Shown here one piece after another: positions 30,529-37,568 of a stretch of 38,705 nucleotides of DNA (positions within the stretch are counted from its first letter, which is position 1; every line of letters starts with the position of its first letter). Made by a program: the position numbers and the translations under genes. Under the pieces are notes generated by a model. It did no database searches. It was given only the letters and a program-made list of their open reading frames with translations, and was not told the origin of the DNA. Source of the stretch: Acidimicrobiaceae bacterium (GTDB lineage: Bacteria; Actinomycetota; Acidimicrobiia; Acidimicrobiales; RAAP-2); contig PKYA01000028.1 in the NCBI GenBank assembly GCA_003133545.1, positions 1-38,705 of the forward strand, given 5' to 3'.

Positions 30529-31386
30529 ATGGAGCGGGCACAAGGTCCGGTTGCTTTCGTCACCGGGGCGAGCCGGGGGATCGGCAAGGCGGTGGCCATC
30601 GCGTTCGCGCAGGCCGGCTTCGATGTGGCCATCACGGCCAGGAGCCAGGTCGAAGGAGAGGAGCGGGAGCACTCCTCGACGGTGCGGGCCAGCAACACCG
30701 ACCCGCTGCCCGGCTCTCTGGCGGCAACGGCCCAGGCCATCTCCGACACCGGCCGGGCCGTGCTGTCGGTGCCGTCGGACCTGTTGGACCTGGCGTCGGT
30801 GGGTGCCGCCACGACCGTGGTCCTCGAACGGTGGGGGCGCGTCGACGTCCTCGTCAACAACGGCCGCTACGTCGGCCCGGGACACATGGACCTCTTTCTC
30901 GACACTCCCGTGGAACTGATCGAGCGCCACCTGACGGCCAACGTGCTCGCGCCCTTGCACATACTGAAAATGGTCCTGCCGGGCATGCTGGCGCGTGGGA
31001 GCGGCACCGTGATCACCATGTCCTCGGGCGCCGGCACCTCCGATCCGCCGGCGCCGGCAGGGGCCGGAGGCTGGGGCATGGGCTACAGCGTGAGCAAGGG
31101 CGCACTGCACCGCGTCTTGGGCGTCCTGGCCGTGGAGCACGCCGACAGCGGCATCCGCTTTTTCAACGTGAACCCTGGCGGGGTGGCGACCGAGCGGATC
31201 AAGGCCGACATGGCCGGCTTCGGCTTCGACGGAGCACGCTGGGCGCCACCCGCGCTGATCGGCGCCGTGCTGACCTGGCTCGCCACCTCCGAGGATGCGA
31301 CCGGCCTACCGGGCATCGACATACAGGCGCAGGAGCTCTCCAGTGACCGCGGGCTCTACCCGGAGTGGACCGGCATCTGGTCGTGA
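30529..31386 (+). CDS. Short-chain dehydrogenase/reductase
   Basis: A 285-residue SDR with TGASRGIG (12-19), an extra loop of about 30 residues after strand 2 (EGEEREHSSTVRASNTDPLPG), NNGR at 110-113 in place of NNAG, Ser165/166 in VITMSSGAGT, and Tyr186-x3-Lys190 in GYSVSKGALHRVLG. The long insertion after the cofactor strand is shared with a subgroup of actinobacterial SDRs; its purpose is not known. GGGGAGG precedes ATG 30529. It is divergent from the putative side-chain aldolase, so it may act on the same intermediate. Its stop lies inside a tandem 17-base repeat. Confidence 0.9.
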   Translation: MERAQGPVAFVTGASRGIGKAVAIAFAQAGFDVAITARSQVEGEEREHSSTVRASNTDPLPGSLAATAQAISDTGRAVLSVPSDLLDLASVGAATTVVLERWGRVDVLVNNGRYVGPGHMDLFLDTPVELIERHLTANVLAPLHILKMVLPGMLARGSGTVITMSSGAGTSDPPAPAGAGGWGMGYSVSKGALHRVLGVLAVEHADSGIRFFNVNPGGVATERIKADMAGFGFDGARWAPPALIGAVLTWLATSEDATGLPGIDIQAQELSSDRGLYPEWTGIWS

Positions 31387-31429
31387 CCACGGTCCGGTCG
31401 TGACCACCCGCTGCTCGTGACCACGGCGT
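31379..31429 (+). repeat. Three tandem units of 17 bp (core TCGTGACCAC)
   Basis: The core GGTCGTGACCAC starts at 31379 and 31396 and as GCTCGTGACCAC at 31413, an exact 17-base period. The first copy includes the stop codon of the SDR (TGG TCG TGA). The remaining 5 bases of each unit vary. It may have arisen by slippage at the gene end; a binding site is possible because GGTC-GT-GACC is itself symmetric. Confidence 0.75.
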
Positions 31430-31444
31430 CCGGCGCGCGCCGGA
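31429..31444. terminator. Perfect 16-bp palindrome between convergent genes
   Basis: TCCGGCGCGCGCCGGA is fully self-complementary and ends one base before the stop codon of the convergent flavin-split-barrel gene (31445). Putative bidirectional terminator. Confidence 0.55.
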
Positions 31445-31903
31445 TCAGGCCTGCGGAATTTTGCGGAAGTCCCAGCTGACGATCTTGTCCGGCCGGATCC
31501 GCAGCCAGGCGTGCCGGCCGTCGTGGCGGAAGTCCCCACCGCTGTACTTCTCCCCGAAGAGCCTTTCGGGGACGACAAGCTCGTCGTTGGGTTCTCCCGT
31601 GCGGGGCACCTCGCCCACCGTCTCTGCACTCCCGGCGATCTCGACGCCGCGCAGCTCACCAAAGTCGTGGCCGGTATCGACGAGCACGCTGACCCGCGCG
31701 TCCCTGCCGATGTCAGTCCAGCGCTGGCTCTTCACCAGAGAGGTGAGCCAAAGGGCGCTGCCGTCCCAGACGTACCACAGCGCACTCAGATGTGGACCGT
31801 GCGCATTGTGCGTTGCGAGCCGGCAGGTCCGCTCGGCGCGGAGGAACTCGTCGCGCTCCTCGGGTGACATCGCAATCCGCCGCGCGCGCCTCTGTTCCTT
31901 CAC
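31445..31903 (-). CDS. Flavin split-barrel (pyridoxamine 5'-phosphate oxidase-like) protein
   Basis: A 152-residue protein from GTG 31903 with the split-barrel pattern: MSPEERDEFLRAERTCRLATHNAHGPHLSALWYVWDGSALWLTS, then KSQRWTDIGRDARVSVLVDTG and VEIAGSAETVGE. These are features of the PNPOx-like/F420-binding FDOR family of actinobacteria; the central KSQRWTDI... block is where the cofactor phosphate usually binds. Whether it uses FMN or F420 cannot be decided by eye. It follows the ferredoxin by 27 bases and is third in an SDR-ferredoxin-split-barrel operon. A substrate is not known. Confidence 0.85.
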   Translation of the reverse strand: MKEQRRARRIAMSPEERDEFLRAERTCRLATHNAHGPHLSALWYVWDGSALWLTSLVKSQRWTDIGRDARVSVLVDTGHDFGELRGVEIAGSAETVGEVPRTGEPNDELVVPERLFGEKYSGGDFRHDGRHAWLRIRPDKIVSWDFRKIPQA

Positions 31904-31930
31904 CGGATCGAACCCCCGTGCCCGTACGCT

Positions 31931-32122
31931 TCAATCGACGATCGAAATGGCGGCCTTGGGGCAAGCCCGGACGGCGGCCTCGACCTTGGGGCGCAGATCC
32001 TCCGCCGGCTCCTCCTGGAGCACGTAGAGGAAGTCGTCGTCCCGGACCTCGAATACCTCGGGGGCGGCGGCCATGCACAGGGCGTTGGATTCACACAGAT
32101 CGAAGTCGACGACAATTCGCAT
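31931..32122 (-). CDS. Single-cluster ferredoxin of the P450-partner type
   Basis: From ATG 32122 the product is 63 residues. The cluster ligands are Cys10 and Cys16 in C-E-S-N-A-L-C and Cys54 in RACPKAAIS, which is the CxxNxxC...CP form of the actinobacterial 3Fe-4S (or 4Fe-4S) ferredoxins that pass electrons to cytochromes P450; the variable position is Asn here. The preceding strand MRIVVDFDLC and the PEVFEVRDDDFLYVL segment are standard. A TTG at 32131 is a less likely start. The P450 at 17930 is a probable partner, although 14 kb away. A ferredoxin reductase is not encoded in this window. Confidence 0.93.
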   Translation of the reverse strand: MRIVVDFDLCESNALCMAAAPEVFEVRDDDFLYVLQEEPAEDLRPKVEAAVRACPKAAISIVD

Positions 32123-32165
32123 GGGTGTCAATGTACCGATCCCGCCGACCCGGCGCGGATGGTCC

Positions 32166-33011
32166 TCAGCCGCCGCCGAATGCGGCCGTCAGCGCCGGCA
32201 CCACTCCCCCGTCGACGATCAGATCGCATCCGGTGACATAGGACGCCGCCGGGGAGAGCAAGAAGGCCACCACTTCGGCGATCTCCTCGGGCCTTCCCAT
32301 CCGGGCCAAAGGGGTGTGTTCGAGCATGGTGGCCATGAAGGGCTGGTCGGCGAACTCCTGGCGGCCCATGGGCGTGTCGATCGTCCCCGGGGAAACCGAG
32401 CAGATCCGCGCCCCGCGCGCGCCCCAGGCGGTCGCCTCCCGCCCGACCAGGCGGATCACTCCCCGTTTGGCCAGGCTGTACGCCTCCCCCGGCGACGCGG
32501 CAGAGGTGGCGACCACCCGATCGAGGAAGTCGTGTGCCAGCGGCTGGTCGAGCAGGGCATAGATCTCCGGGTCGGAAGGCGGCGGGATCAGGTGGGCGGC
32601 GATGGAGGCGAAGCACACCGCGGCCGATCCCTCCACCGCCAGCGGACGCAAGGCGTCGAGGACCAGCGCGGTCCCGACCAGGTCCACCTCGAACATCCGC
32701 CGCCAGTCCCCCATGGTCGGCGACACCCCGGCGGCGTGCACCAGCCCCCGCAAGGGACCCGCATCGGCGACCCGTGCCGCCAGTGCGGCCACCGCCGTGG
32801 TGTCGGTGATGTCGCAGCGCAGCGCGTGCACCGCACCTTCGGGGCCGCCTCCCCCTGCGGCCGCCATCTCCCCGGCCACCTCCTCGAGGGTCTCGTCGAG
32901 ATCGACCAGGAGGAGCGCATGACCGTCCGACGCCAGCCGGCGGGCGCAGGCCCACCCCATGCCGCGCGCCGCTCCTGTCACCACCGTCACCCCTCCATCG
33001 GCCGCCGCCAT
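32166..33011 (-). CDS. SDR with 3-alpha-hydroxysteroid dehydrogenase/carbonyl reductase-like insertion
   Basis: From ATG 33011, with GAGGAGGAGG just upstream, the product is 281 residues. Cofactor motif TGAARGMG (12-19); Asp37 in LLLVDLDE suggests NAD(H). Ser136 (CFASIAAH) and the pair Tyr178-x3-Lys182 (AYSLAKRGV) are 42 residues apart instead of the usual 13 or so. The roughly 28-residue insert before the Tyr is the hallmark of the Comamonas 3-alpha-HSD/carbonyl reductase subgroup, where the spacing is 41. The end is VTGCDLIVDGGVVPAL. Members oxidise or reduce steroid 3-alcohols or other carbonyls, which fits a cyclic-lipid pathway. First gene of the operon with ferredoxin and split-barrel protein. 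Confidence 0.9.
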   Translation of the reverse strand: MAAADGGVTVVTGAARGMGWACARRLASDGHALLLVDLDETLEEVAGEMAAAGGGGPEGAVHALRCDITDTTAVAALAARVADAGPLRGLVHAAGVSPTMGDWRRMFEVDLVGTALVLDALRPLAVEGSAAVCFASIAAHLIPPPSDPEIYALLDQPLAHDFLDRVVATSAASPGEAYSLAKRGVIRLVGREATAWGARGARICSVSPGTIDTPMGRQEFADQPFMATMLEHTPLARMGRPEEIAEVVAFLLSPAASYVTGCDLIVDGGVVPALTAAFGGG

Positions 33012-33148
33012 GCCTCCTCCTCTCTCGGCGCCGCAGCGCCCGGGAACAGCTGAGCCTTGCACCGATCGGCGGGGCACTTCGAGTTGTGCGCCCAATCAGG
33101 GCCCCGCGCGCGTCCGGTACCGTGTCGCACGACACGGAGGACGATCAA

Positions 33149-33940
33149 GTGACCACGATTCTCGAACGCGCACAACACGGTCTCGTGCAGGTGCTGACCT
33201 TGAACCGGCCCGAAGCCGCCAATTCGCTCAACCCCGAGCTCATCGCGGCCCTAGGCCAGGCCTTCGGGGAGATCGAGACCGACGACGCCACCCAGGTGGT
33301 CGTTCTGACGGGGGCCGGGGAGCGGATCTTCTGCGGCGGGATGGACCTGCGCGCCTTCAGCGAGAGCCGGGACCGGCCGGCCGGCACGCAACGAGAGGCC
33401 GGGGAGAGGACCGACGCTCCCGCCTCCGCGTTCGACTTCAAGGACATCTCGACGAAACCGGTGATCGCCGCCGTGAACGGTGCCGCGGTGGGCGGCGGGT
33501 TCGAGATGGTCCTGGGCTGCGACCTGGTGGTGGCCGCCGCGCACGCCCGCTTCGGTCTGCCCGAGGTGAAGCGGGGGCTCATGGCCGGGGGTGGGGGCAC
33601 CCTGCTCGGCACCCGCCTCCCCCTGGCGCTCGCCCTCGAAGTGGCGCTCACCGGCGAGCTCATCGACGCCCCGCGCGCAGCCGAATGGGGGCTGGTGAAC
33701 CGCATCGTCCCGGCTGAGGCGCTCCTCGAGGCCAGCCTGGCCCTGGCCGCCACCATCGCCGCCAACGGCCCCCTGGCTATCCGGACGACCAAGCAGCTGG
33801 TCCGGCGGGCCGTGCTCGACGATCCCAAGCGGGGCTGGGCCACGCCCGAGGAGCTGACCGGGGTCTTCGGTAGCGAGGACGCCAAGGAAGGGGCCATGGC
33901 TTTCTTGGAGAAGCGGCCTCCCGTCTGGAAGGGTCGCTGA
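33149..33940 (+). CDS. Enoyl-CoA hydratase/isomerase family (crotonase), second copy
   Basis: From GTG 33149, with GGAGG at 33136-33140, the product is 263 residues, the standard crotonase length. NRPEAANSLNPELIAAL, the first oxyanion motif CGGMDLRAFS, the second VNGAAVGGGFEMVLGCDLVVAAAHARFGLPEVKRGLMAGGGGTLLG carrying a Glu in the LPEVKRG segment, and ALTGELIDAPRAAEWGLVNRIVP are all present. It probably hydrates an unsaturated acyl-CoA, though isomerase or hydrolase activity occurs in the superfamily. The upstream frame open to 33086 overlaps the divergent SDR promoter and is not used. It begins a plus-strand run of three genes with an alpha/beta hydrolase and a dimeric-barrel-like protein. 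Confidence 0.92.
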   Translation: MTTILERAQHGLVQVLTLNRPEAANSLNPELIAALGQAFGEIETDDATQVVVLTGAGERIFCGGMDLRAFSESRDRPAGTQREAGERTDAPASAFDFKDISTKPVIAAVNGAAVGGGFEMVLGCDLVVAAAHARFGLPEVKRGLMAGGGGTLLGTRLPLALALEVALTGELIDAPRAAEWGLVNRIVPAEALLEASLALAATIAANGPLAIRTTKQLVRRAVLDDPKRGWATPEELTGVFGSEDAKEGAMAFLEKRPPVWKGR

Positions 33941-34010
33941 CCGGGCCGCCAGCCCAGTCGACGCACCCGCACGAGCGCCATTGTGCGCGGCGGGCCCAAA
34001 AGGTGTGACC

Positions 34011-34880
34011 ATGACACTCATGGATTCCGAGCGGAAGATCTTCGAGGGCTTCGAGGGCGTACATCTGGTGGCCGACGTGCGTGGCGATCCCGACGCCTGG
34101 CCCGTGCTCTTCCTGCACGGCGGCGGCCAGACCCGCTACGCCTGGGGCCGGACGGCCGAGACCGTGGCGGCGCAGGGGTGGCGCACCGTCGCCCTCGACC
34201 TCCGCGGCCACGGCGAGAGTGACTGGGCGCCCAACGGTGACTACTCGTTCACCTCGTTCTGCGCCGACACGGTCGCCGTGGCCGACGCGCTCGGCAAGCC
34301 TCCCGTCCTCGTGGGAGCGTCACTCGGCGGCATGTCCGCCATGTTGGCCGAAGGGACGAGCGACCGCCCGGTGTCCTCCGGACTGGTGCTGGTCGACATC
34401 ACGCCCAAATCCAACCCCAAGGGGATCGAGCGGATCCAGCGCTTCATGCAGTCGGGGCTGGACGGCTTCGACTCGCTCGAGGACGCGGCCGCCGCCATCG
34501 CCGCCTACACGCCCAACCGCGAGAAGCGGGTGAACCCGATCGGCCTGCAAAAAGTGCTCCGCCAACGCGACGGCCGCTGGTACTGGCACTGGGATCCCCA
34601 ATTCATCGGCCGCGGCCGCACCGAGGTCGTGGCCGACCGGCTGGCCGGCCTGCTCGATGTCGCCATGAGCAACATCCACGTCCCCACGCTCCTCGTGCGG
34701 GGCCTCCTCAGCGATGTCGTGACCCAAGAAGGCGTCGACGAGTTGATGACCAAGATTCCGGGCGCCACCGTGGTGGGCGTGGAGGGGGCGGCCCACATGA
34801 TCGCCGGTGACCGCAATGACGCCTTCTCCGACGCCGTGGTCACCTTCCTGGCCGAGAGGATCCGCCCCACGCTCCCCTGA
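34011..34880 (+). CDS. Alpha/beta hydrolase (complete triad)
   Basis: From ATG 34011 (AAAGGTG upstream) the product is 289 residues. LFLHGGGQTRYAWGRT is the oxyanion region, GASLGG holds nucleophile Ser104, Asp235 is in RGLLSDVVTQEGVDEL, and His262 is in EGAAHMIAGDRNDAF. The DLRGHGESDWAPNGDYSF segment is typical of the epoxide hydrolase/C-C hydrolase/haloperoxidase-like group. Unlike the protein at 25839-26474 its triad is intact, so it is probably an active hydrolase, perhaps of a C-C bond, ester or lactone. It lies 70 bases after the crotonase. The substrate is not known. Confidence 0.92.
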   Translation: MTLMDSERKIFEGFEGVHLVADVRGDPDAWPVLFLHGGGQTRYAWGRTAETVAAQGWRTVALDLRGHGESDWAPNGDYSFTSFCADTVAVADALGKPPVLVGASLGGMSAMLAEGTSDRPVSSGLVLVDITPKSNPKGIERIQRFMQSGLDGFDSLEDAAAAIAAYTPNREKRVNPIGLQKVLRQRDGRWYWHWDPQFIGRGRTEVVADRLAGLLDVAMSNIHVPTLLVRGLLSDVVTQEGVDELMTKIPGATVVGVEGAAHMIAGDRNDAFSDAVVTFLAERIRPTLP

Positions 34881-35000
34881 CAATTCCGGGACCTATGGTG
34901 TGCAACGACCGCCGAACAACCACCGCAAATCAACCACGCACACCATCCCGCCGGACCGCGCGTCAGCACGGGCGCGGGGCGGGCTGACCCCGGGGGGGAT

Positions 35001-35747
35001 ATGAACAAGATCAAGATCGGTTTCTTCTCGGTGTCACACCGCTCGCCGAGCGGCGACGACCGCCCGTACCTCGAGTGGCATCAAATGGACCACATGCCCG
35101 AGCAGTACCTGCTGCCCGGGCTGCTCTTCGGCCAGCGCTGGGCCTCCACCCCGGCTTGCCGGGCCGCGCGGGCGGCCGAGGTCGGCTCCTGGGCCGACGT
35201 GGCCCACGTCGTCTGCTACCTCATCGGCAACCCGGTCGACGAGACCGTCGACGAGTTCCTGACTCTGGGCCGGACGCTGGCCGAGCAGGGTCGGTTCTCG
35301 CAGTCGCTGCCGTCGCAGTTCCTGGCCGCGCTCCGCCTCCTCGACGCCCAGGCCGCGCCCCGCGCGCTGATCGCGGACGACGTCGTGCCGTTCCGACCCC
35401 ACAAGGGGGTCTACGTGATCGTCGAGGAGCCCACCGATTCCGCCGGGCAGGACCACTACCTCCAGCAGGTCCACACCGAGATCCTGCCCACCCTGGTGGC
35501 GGTGCCCGGCGTAGCCGGCGCCCTCACCTTCGGCACGACGCCGGCCATTCGCCGGCCCACCTTCACGCCCGGCGTCTTCCGCATCACGACCTGCTACCTC
35601 GACGATGACCCGGCGACGGTCGCGGCGAGGCTGCAAGAGCCCCTCGAGCGGATCTGGAAGGACGCGCCGGTACGGCCGCTGCTCGCCGCGCCCTTCGAGT
35701 CGATGATGACCTGGGACTGGGACCGGTTCGGCCCGGCGCCGTCCTGA
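35001..35747 (+). CDS. Unrecognised protein, dimeric alpha/beta-barrel-like (EthD-like)
   Basis: A 248-residue protein from ATG 35001, preceded by a G-rich GGGGGG. It opens IKIGFFSVSHRSPSGDDRPYLEWHQMDHMPEQY, and halfway repeats a similar unit, GVYVIVEEPTDSAGQDHYLQQVHTEILPTLVAVPGVAGALTF, which suggests two ferredoxin-like halves as in dimeric alpha+beta barrels of the EthD/stress-response type. I have seen similar proteins beside actinobacterial steroid or terpenoid genes, but no reaction is assigned. It has no signal peptide. It ends 24 bases before the convergent thioesterase gene, with unusual alternative hairpins there. Confidence 0.7.
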   Translation: MNKIKIGFFSVSHRSPSGDDRPYLEWHQMDHMPEQYLLPGLLFGQRWASTPACRAARAAEVGSWADVAHVVCYLIGNPVDETVDEFLTLGRTLAEQGRFSQSLPSQFLAALRLLDAQAAPRALIADDVVPFRPHKGVYVIVEEPTDSAGQDHYLQQVHTEILPTLVAVPGVAGALTFGTTPAIRRPTFTPGVFRITTCYLDDDPATVAARLQEPLERIWKDAPVRPLLAAPFESMMTWDWDRFGPAPS

Positions 35748-35791
35748 TGGGCCCGGCGCCCGCCCTCTCGATCAGCCGCCGGCGCCGGGCC
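35730..35791. terminator. Two left arms sharing one right arm: alternative hairpins
   Basis: The 11-mer GGCCCGGCGCC occurs at 35730-35740 and again at 35750-35760. Its reverse complement GGCGCCGGGCC occurs once at 35781-35791. Either left copy can pair with the right arm, giving mutually exclusive hairpins with loops of 40 or 20 bases. The first copy codes for the last residues of the upstream gene; the right arm lies in the 3' end of the convergent thioesterase gene. Confidence 0.65.
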
Positions 35792-36194
35792 GCGGCGTGA
35801 CCGCGAAGGTGAGGGTCGCCGCGGCCACGTGGAGATGGTCGGCACCCTCGTCGTGCACGTCCACCCGGACGACCGCGGTGCGGCCGCCCCGTCGGAGCAC
35901 GTGCGCCACTGCCCGCACCGGACCGGCCCGTGCCCCGTCAAGGAAACTGATGTGCATCTCACTGGTGGCGCTGCGGACGTAGGTGTCGTCGGAGCGCAGC
36001 AGCGACATCCCGGCCACCAGGTCGATCAACGTGGCCATGAGACCCCCCTGGAGAGCGCCCGAGCTGTTCACCACCCGCGGCGTGACATCCATCTCCATGG
36101 CCCAGTCGGCACCTTCTTCGGTGACGTCCCTCCAGGAGAACGCGTTGAACGCGTGGCCCGGCTCTTGGCCGGGCCCGCTCCCCTCCCCCGTCAC
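35772..36194 (-). CDS. Hotdog-fold thioesterase (PaaI-like)
   Basis: A 140-residue protein starting at GTG 36194. WAMEMDVTPRVVNSSGALQGGLMATLIDLVAGMSLL is the PaaI/YbgC-type hotdog core helix, where the usual HGG is QGG (residues about 48-51), and SATSEMHISFLDGARAGPVRAVAHVLRRGGRTAVVRVDVHDEGADHLHVAAATLTFAV completes the beta sheet. It would hydrolyse an acyl-CoA, recycling CoA from a stalled intermediate. The catalytic Asp in LIDLVAG is present; the His-to-Gln change is common in the family. It follows an SDR by 10 bases and is likely cotranscribed with it. Confidence 0.88.
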   Translation of the reverse strand: MTGEGSGPGQEPGHAFNAFSWRDVTEEGADWAMEMDVTPRVVNSSGALQGGLMATLIDLVAGMSLLRSDDTYVRSATSEMHISFLDGARAGPVRAVAHVLRRGGRTAVVRVDVHDEGADHLHVAAATLTFAVTPRPGAGG

Positions 36195-36204
36195 GCCGGA
36201 GAGA

Positions 36205-36984
36205 TCAGTTCGGGCTCTTGGGTCCGAAGCGCAGCGCGCCGTCGATCCGGATGACCTCGCCGTTCAGATAGGAATTGTCGACGATGGACTGCACCAGCTT
36301 GGCGTACTCCGCCGGCTGGCCCATGCGCTTGGGGAACGGGATGGCAGGCGACCAGTAGGCCTCCACCTGCTCGGGGTCGGGCCCGTAGGCCGGGGTGATG
36401 AAGGTCCCCGGGGCGATGGTCACCACTCGGATGCCCACCACGGACAGGTCACGCGCCGCCACCAGGGTCATCCCGATGACCCCCGCCTTGGCCGCGGTGT
36501 AGGCGATCTGGCCGATCGTGCCCTCGTACCCGGCGATGGACGCCGTGTTGATGATCACGCCGCGCTCGCCGTCGGCGAGTGGCTCATTCTTGGCCATTTC
36601 GGCCGACGCCAGCCGCAGGACGTTGAAGGTCCCCACGAGATACGGGTCGAGCACGTTGCGGAAGTCCTCCAGCGAATGCGGAGTGCCATTGGACTTCAAC
36701 GTCCGGCCGCCGGCGCCGAACCCCCCGTGCACCGCCACCGACACCCGGAGCGGCCCGAGGCTGGCTGCACGCTCGAGGGCGTGCAGCACGCTCGACTCGC
36801 TGGTGACGTCCGTCTGGACGAACTCGACCGCGTCCCCCAACTCCTTGACCAGTGCCTCGGCCTTCTCCTTCGCCACGTCGGCGATCACGACCTTCGCGCC
36901 CGAGGCCGCCAGGCGCCGGACCGTCTGCTCGCCGAGCCCTCCGGCCCCGCCGGTCACGATCGCCGACGCACCACTGATCTCCAT
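36205..36984 (-). CDS. Short-chain dehydrogenase, HSD10/3-hydroxyacyl-CoA dehydrogenase-like
   Basis: From ATG 36984 (AAGGGG upstream) the product is 259 residues. TGGAGGLG (11-18), Asp36 in VVIADVAKEKA (NAD preference), a divergent HGGFG where NNAG is expected, Ser149 in INTASIAGYEG, and Tyr162-x3-Lys166 in AYTAAKAGVIGMTLVAARDL. The VIINTASIAGYEGTIGQIAYTAAKAG block is highly characteristic of type II (HSD10-like) 3-hydroxyacyl-CoA dehydrogenases. It would oxidise a 3-hydroxyacyl-CoA made by one of the crotonases. Cotranscribed with the thioesterase, and divergent from the M24 genes across a 375-bp gap. Confidence 0.92.
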   Translation of the reverse strand: MEISGASAIVTGGAGGLGEQTVRRLAASGAKVVIADVAKEKAEALVKELGDAVEFVQTDVTSESSVLHALERAASLGPLRVSVAVHGGFGAGGRTLKSNGTPHSLEDFRNVLDPYLVGTFNVLRLASAEMAKNEPLADGERGVIINTASIAGYEGTIGQIAYTAAKAGVIGMTLVAARDLSVVGIRVVTIAPGTFITPAYGPDPEQVEAYWSPAIPFPKRMGQPAEYAKLVQSIVDNSYLNGEVIRIDGALRFGPKSPN

Positions 36985-37005
36985 GCGAACCCCTTGTCTC
37001 TCGGT

Positions 37006-37023
37006 GAACTGTCTGAACTGTCT
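37006..37023 (+). repeat. Tandem 9-mer GAACTGTCT x2
   Basis: Two exact adjacent copies lie 22-39 bases upstream of the HSD10-like start at 36984, a location where a regulator could act. Only the repeat is seen. Confidence 0.5.
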
Positions 37024-37125
37024 GTTGGTGAACCCCACCCCGCAGCCGGCATCGTGGCCAGCCTGTGGGCCTGGCTGTCCGCCGCAGGGAACCGTCGTTC
37101 TCTCTGGTCGGCGGCCACACTAGAC

Positions 37126-37161
37126 GCGCACCCCCCGGGCCACCAGGCCGCGGGGGTGCGC
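37126..37161. repeat. Strong inverted repeat GCGCACCCCC / GGGGGTGCGC in a divergent region
   Basis: A perfect 10-bp stem (37126-37135 and 37152-37161) with a 16-base loop that contains a further GGCC/GGCC pairing. It is about 140 bases upstream of the HSD10-like start and 200 upstream of the M24 start. As it lies between divergent genes it is not an ordinary terminator; an operator, insulator or leader structure is possible. Confidence 0.6.
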
Positions 37162-37213
37162 GGCACGGCGCCCATCTGGTTCGACGTGTGCACCGGCGCA
37201 CCCTCGGGCCGAG

Positions 37214-37568
37214 GCGCCGGGCGAGGACAGCGGGCGCGCCGGTGGTGCGCCCGGGCTTCGGCGAGTACCGCTGTTCTCGCAGTACGGTGGGATGCAACGA
37301 TCGTCAGCAGACCGCCTGGGATGCAGCGAGCCACGAGAAGCGCCGGAGGGAAGACAGCGATGGTGGATGACTGGGCGGCGGGGGCGACGATCGGAGGTGT
37401 GGCGATCCCGGGCCTCCCGGACATGGCACGAATGCGGGCGGACCGCTACGCCAAGCTCCAGGGCCAGCTCGAGGCCCAGGGCGTCGACGGCCTCGTCCTC
37501 CTCGGCTCCGCCGACGTGGCGTACGCCACCGGAGCCGACGCGCCGGGCGAGGACAGCGGGCGCGCCGG
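37214..37568 (+). repeat. 29-bp direct repeat: one copy intergenic, one inside the M24 gene
   Basis: An exact 29-base match occurs at 37214-37242 and 37540-37568, starting GCGCCGGGCGAGGACAGCGG in each case. The second copy encodes APGEDSGRAG of the M24 peptidase (about residues 61-70). The distance, 326 bases, is not a multiple of three, so the first copy is not in the peptidase's frame. Flanking bases differ. A fragment duplication is the simplest reading; the coordinates span both copies. Confidence 0.7.

Larger units (their letters stand above)
36985..37359. promoter_or_regulatory. 375-bp divergent intergenic region, no gene seen
   Basis: It separates the HSD10-like gene from the M24 peptidase. 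It contains a tandem 9-mer GAACTGTCT (37006-37014, 37015-37023), a strong hairpin (37126-37161) and one copy of a 29-bp repeat (37214-37242) whose other copy is inside the M24 gene (both listed separately). The open frames across it are extensions of frames antisense or parallel to neighbours and show no domain. Promoters for both genes are expected here but no clear -10/-35 pair was found. Confidence 0.55.

Noticed and set aside
30432-30860. A 143-codon extension of the DUF35-thiolase gene
   Set aside because: It is antisense to the divergent SDR and lies upstream of the clear DUF35 start; no domain is visible.
31895-31925. tRNA-like T-arm (GGTTCGATCC on the minus strand)
   Set aside because: The bases flanking the TTCGATC loop do not form a 5-bp stem, and no anticodon or acceptor arm can be found. 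It is the start region of the split-barrel gene.
35983-37359. A very long plus-strand open frame (870 codons to 38595) that extends the M24 gene upstream
   Set aside because: The first 459 codons run antisense to the thioesterase and HSD10-like genes and through an intergenic gap, with no domain. High-GC composition keeps such frames open. The M24 domain starts at ATG 37360 with its own GGAGGG.
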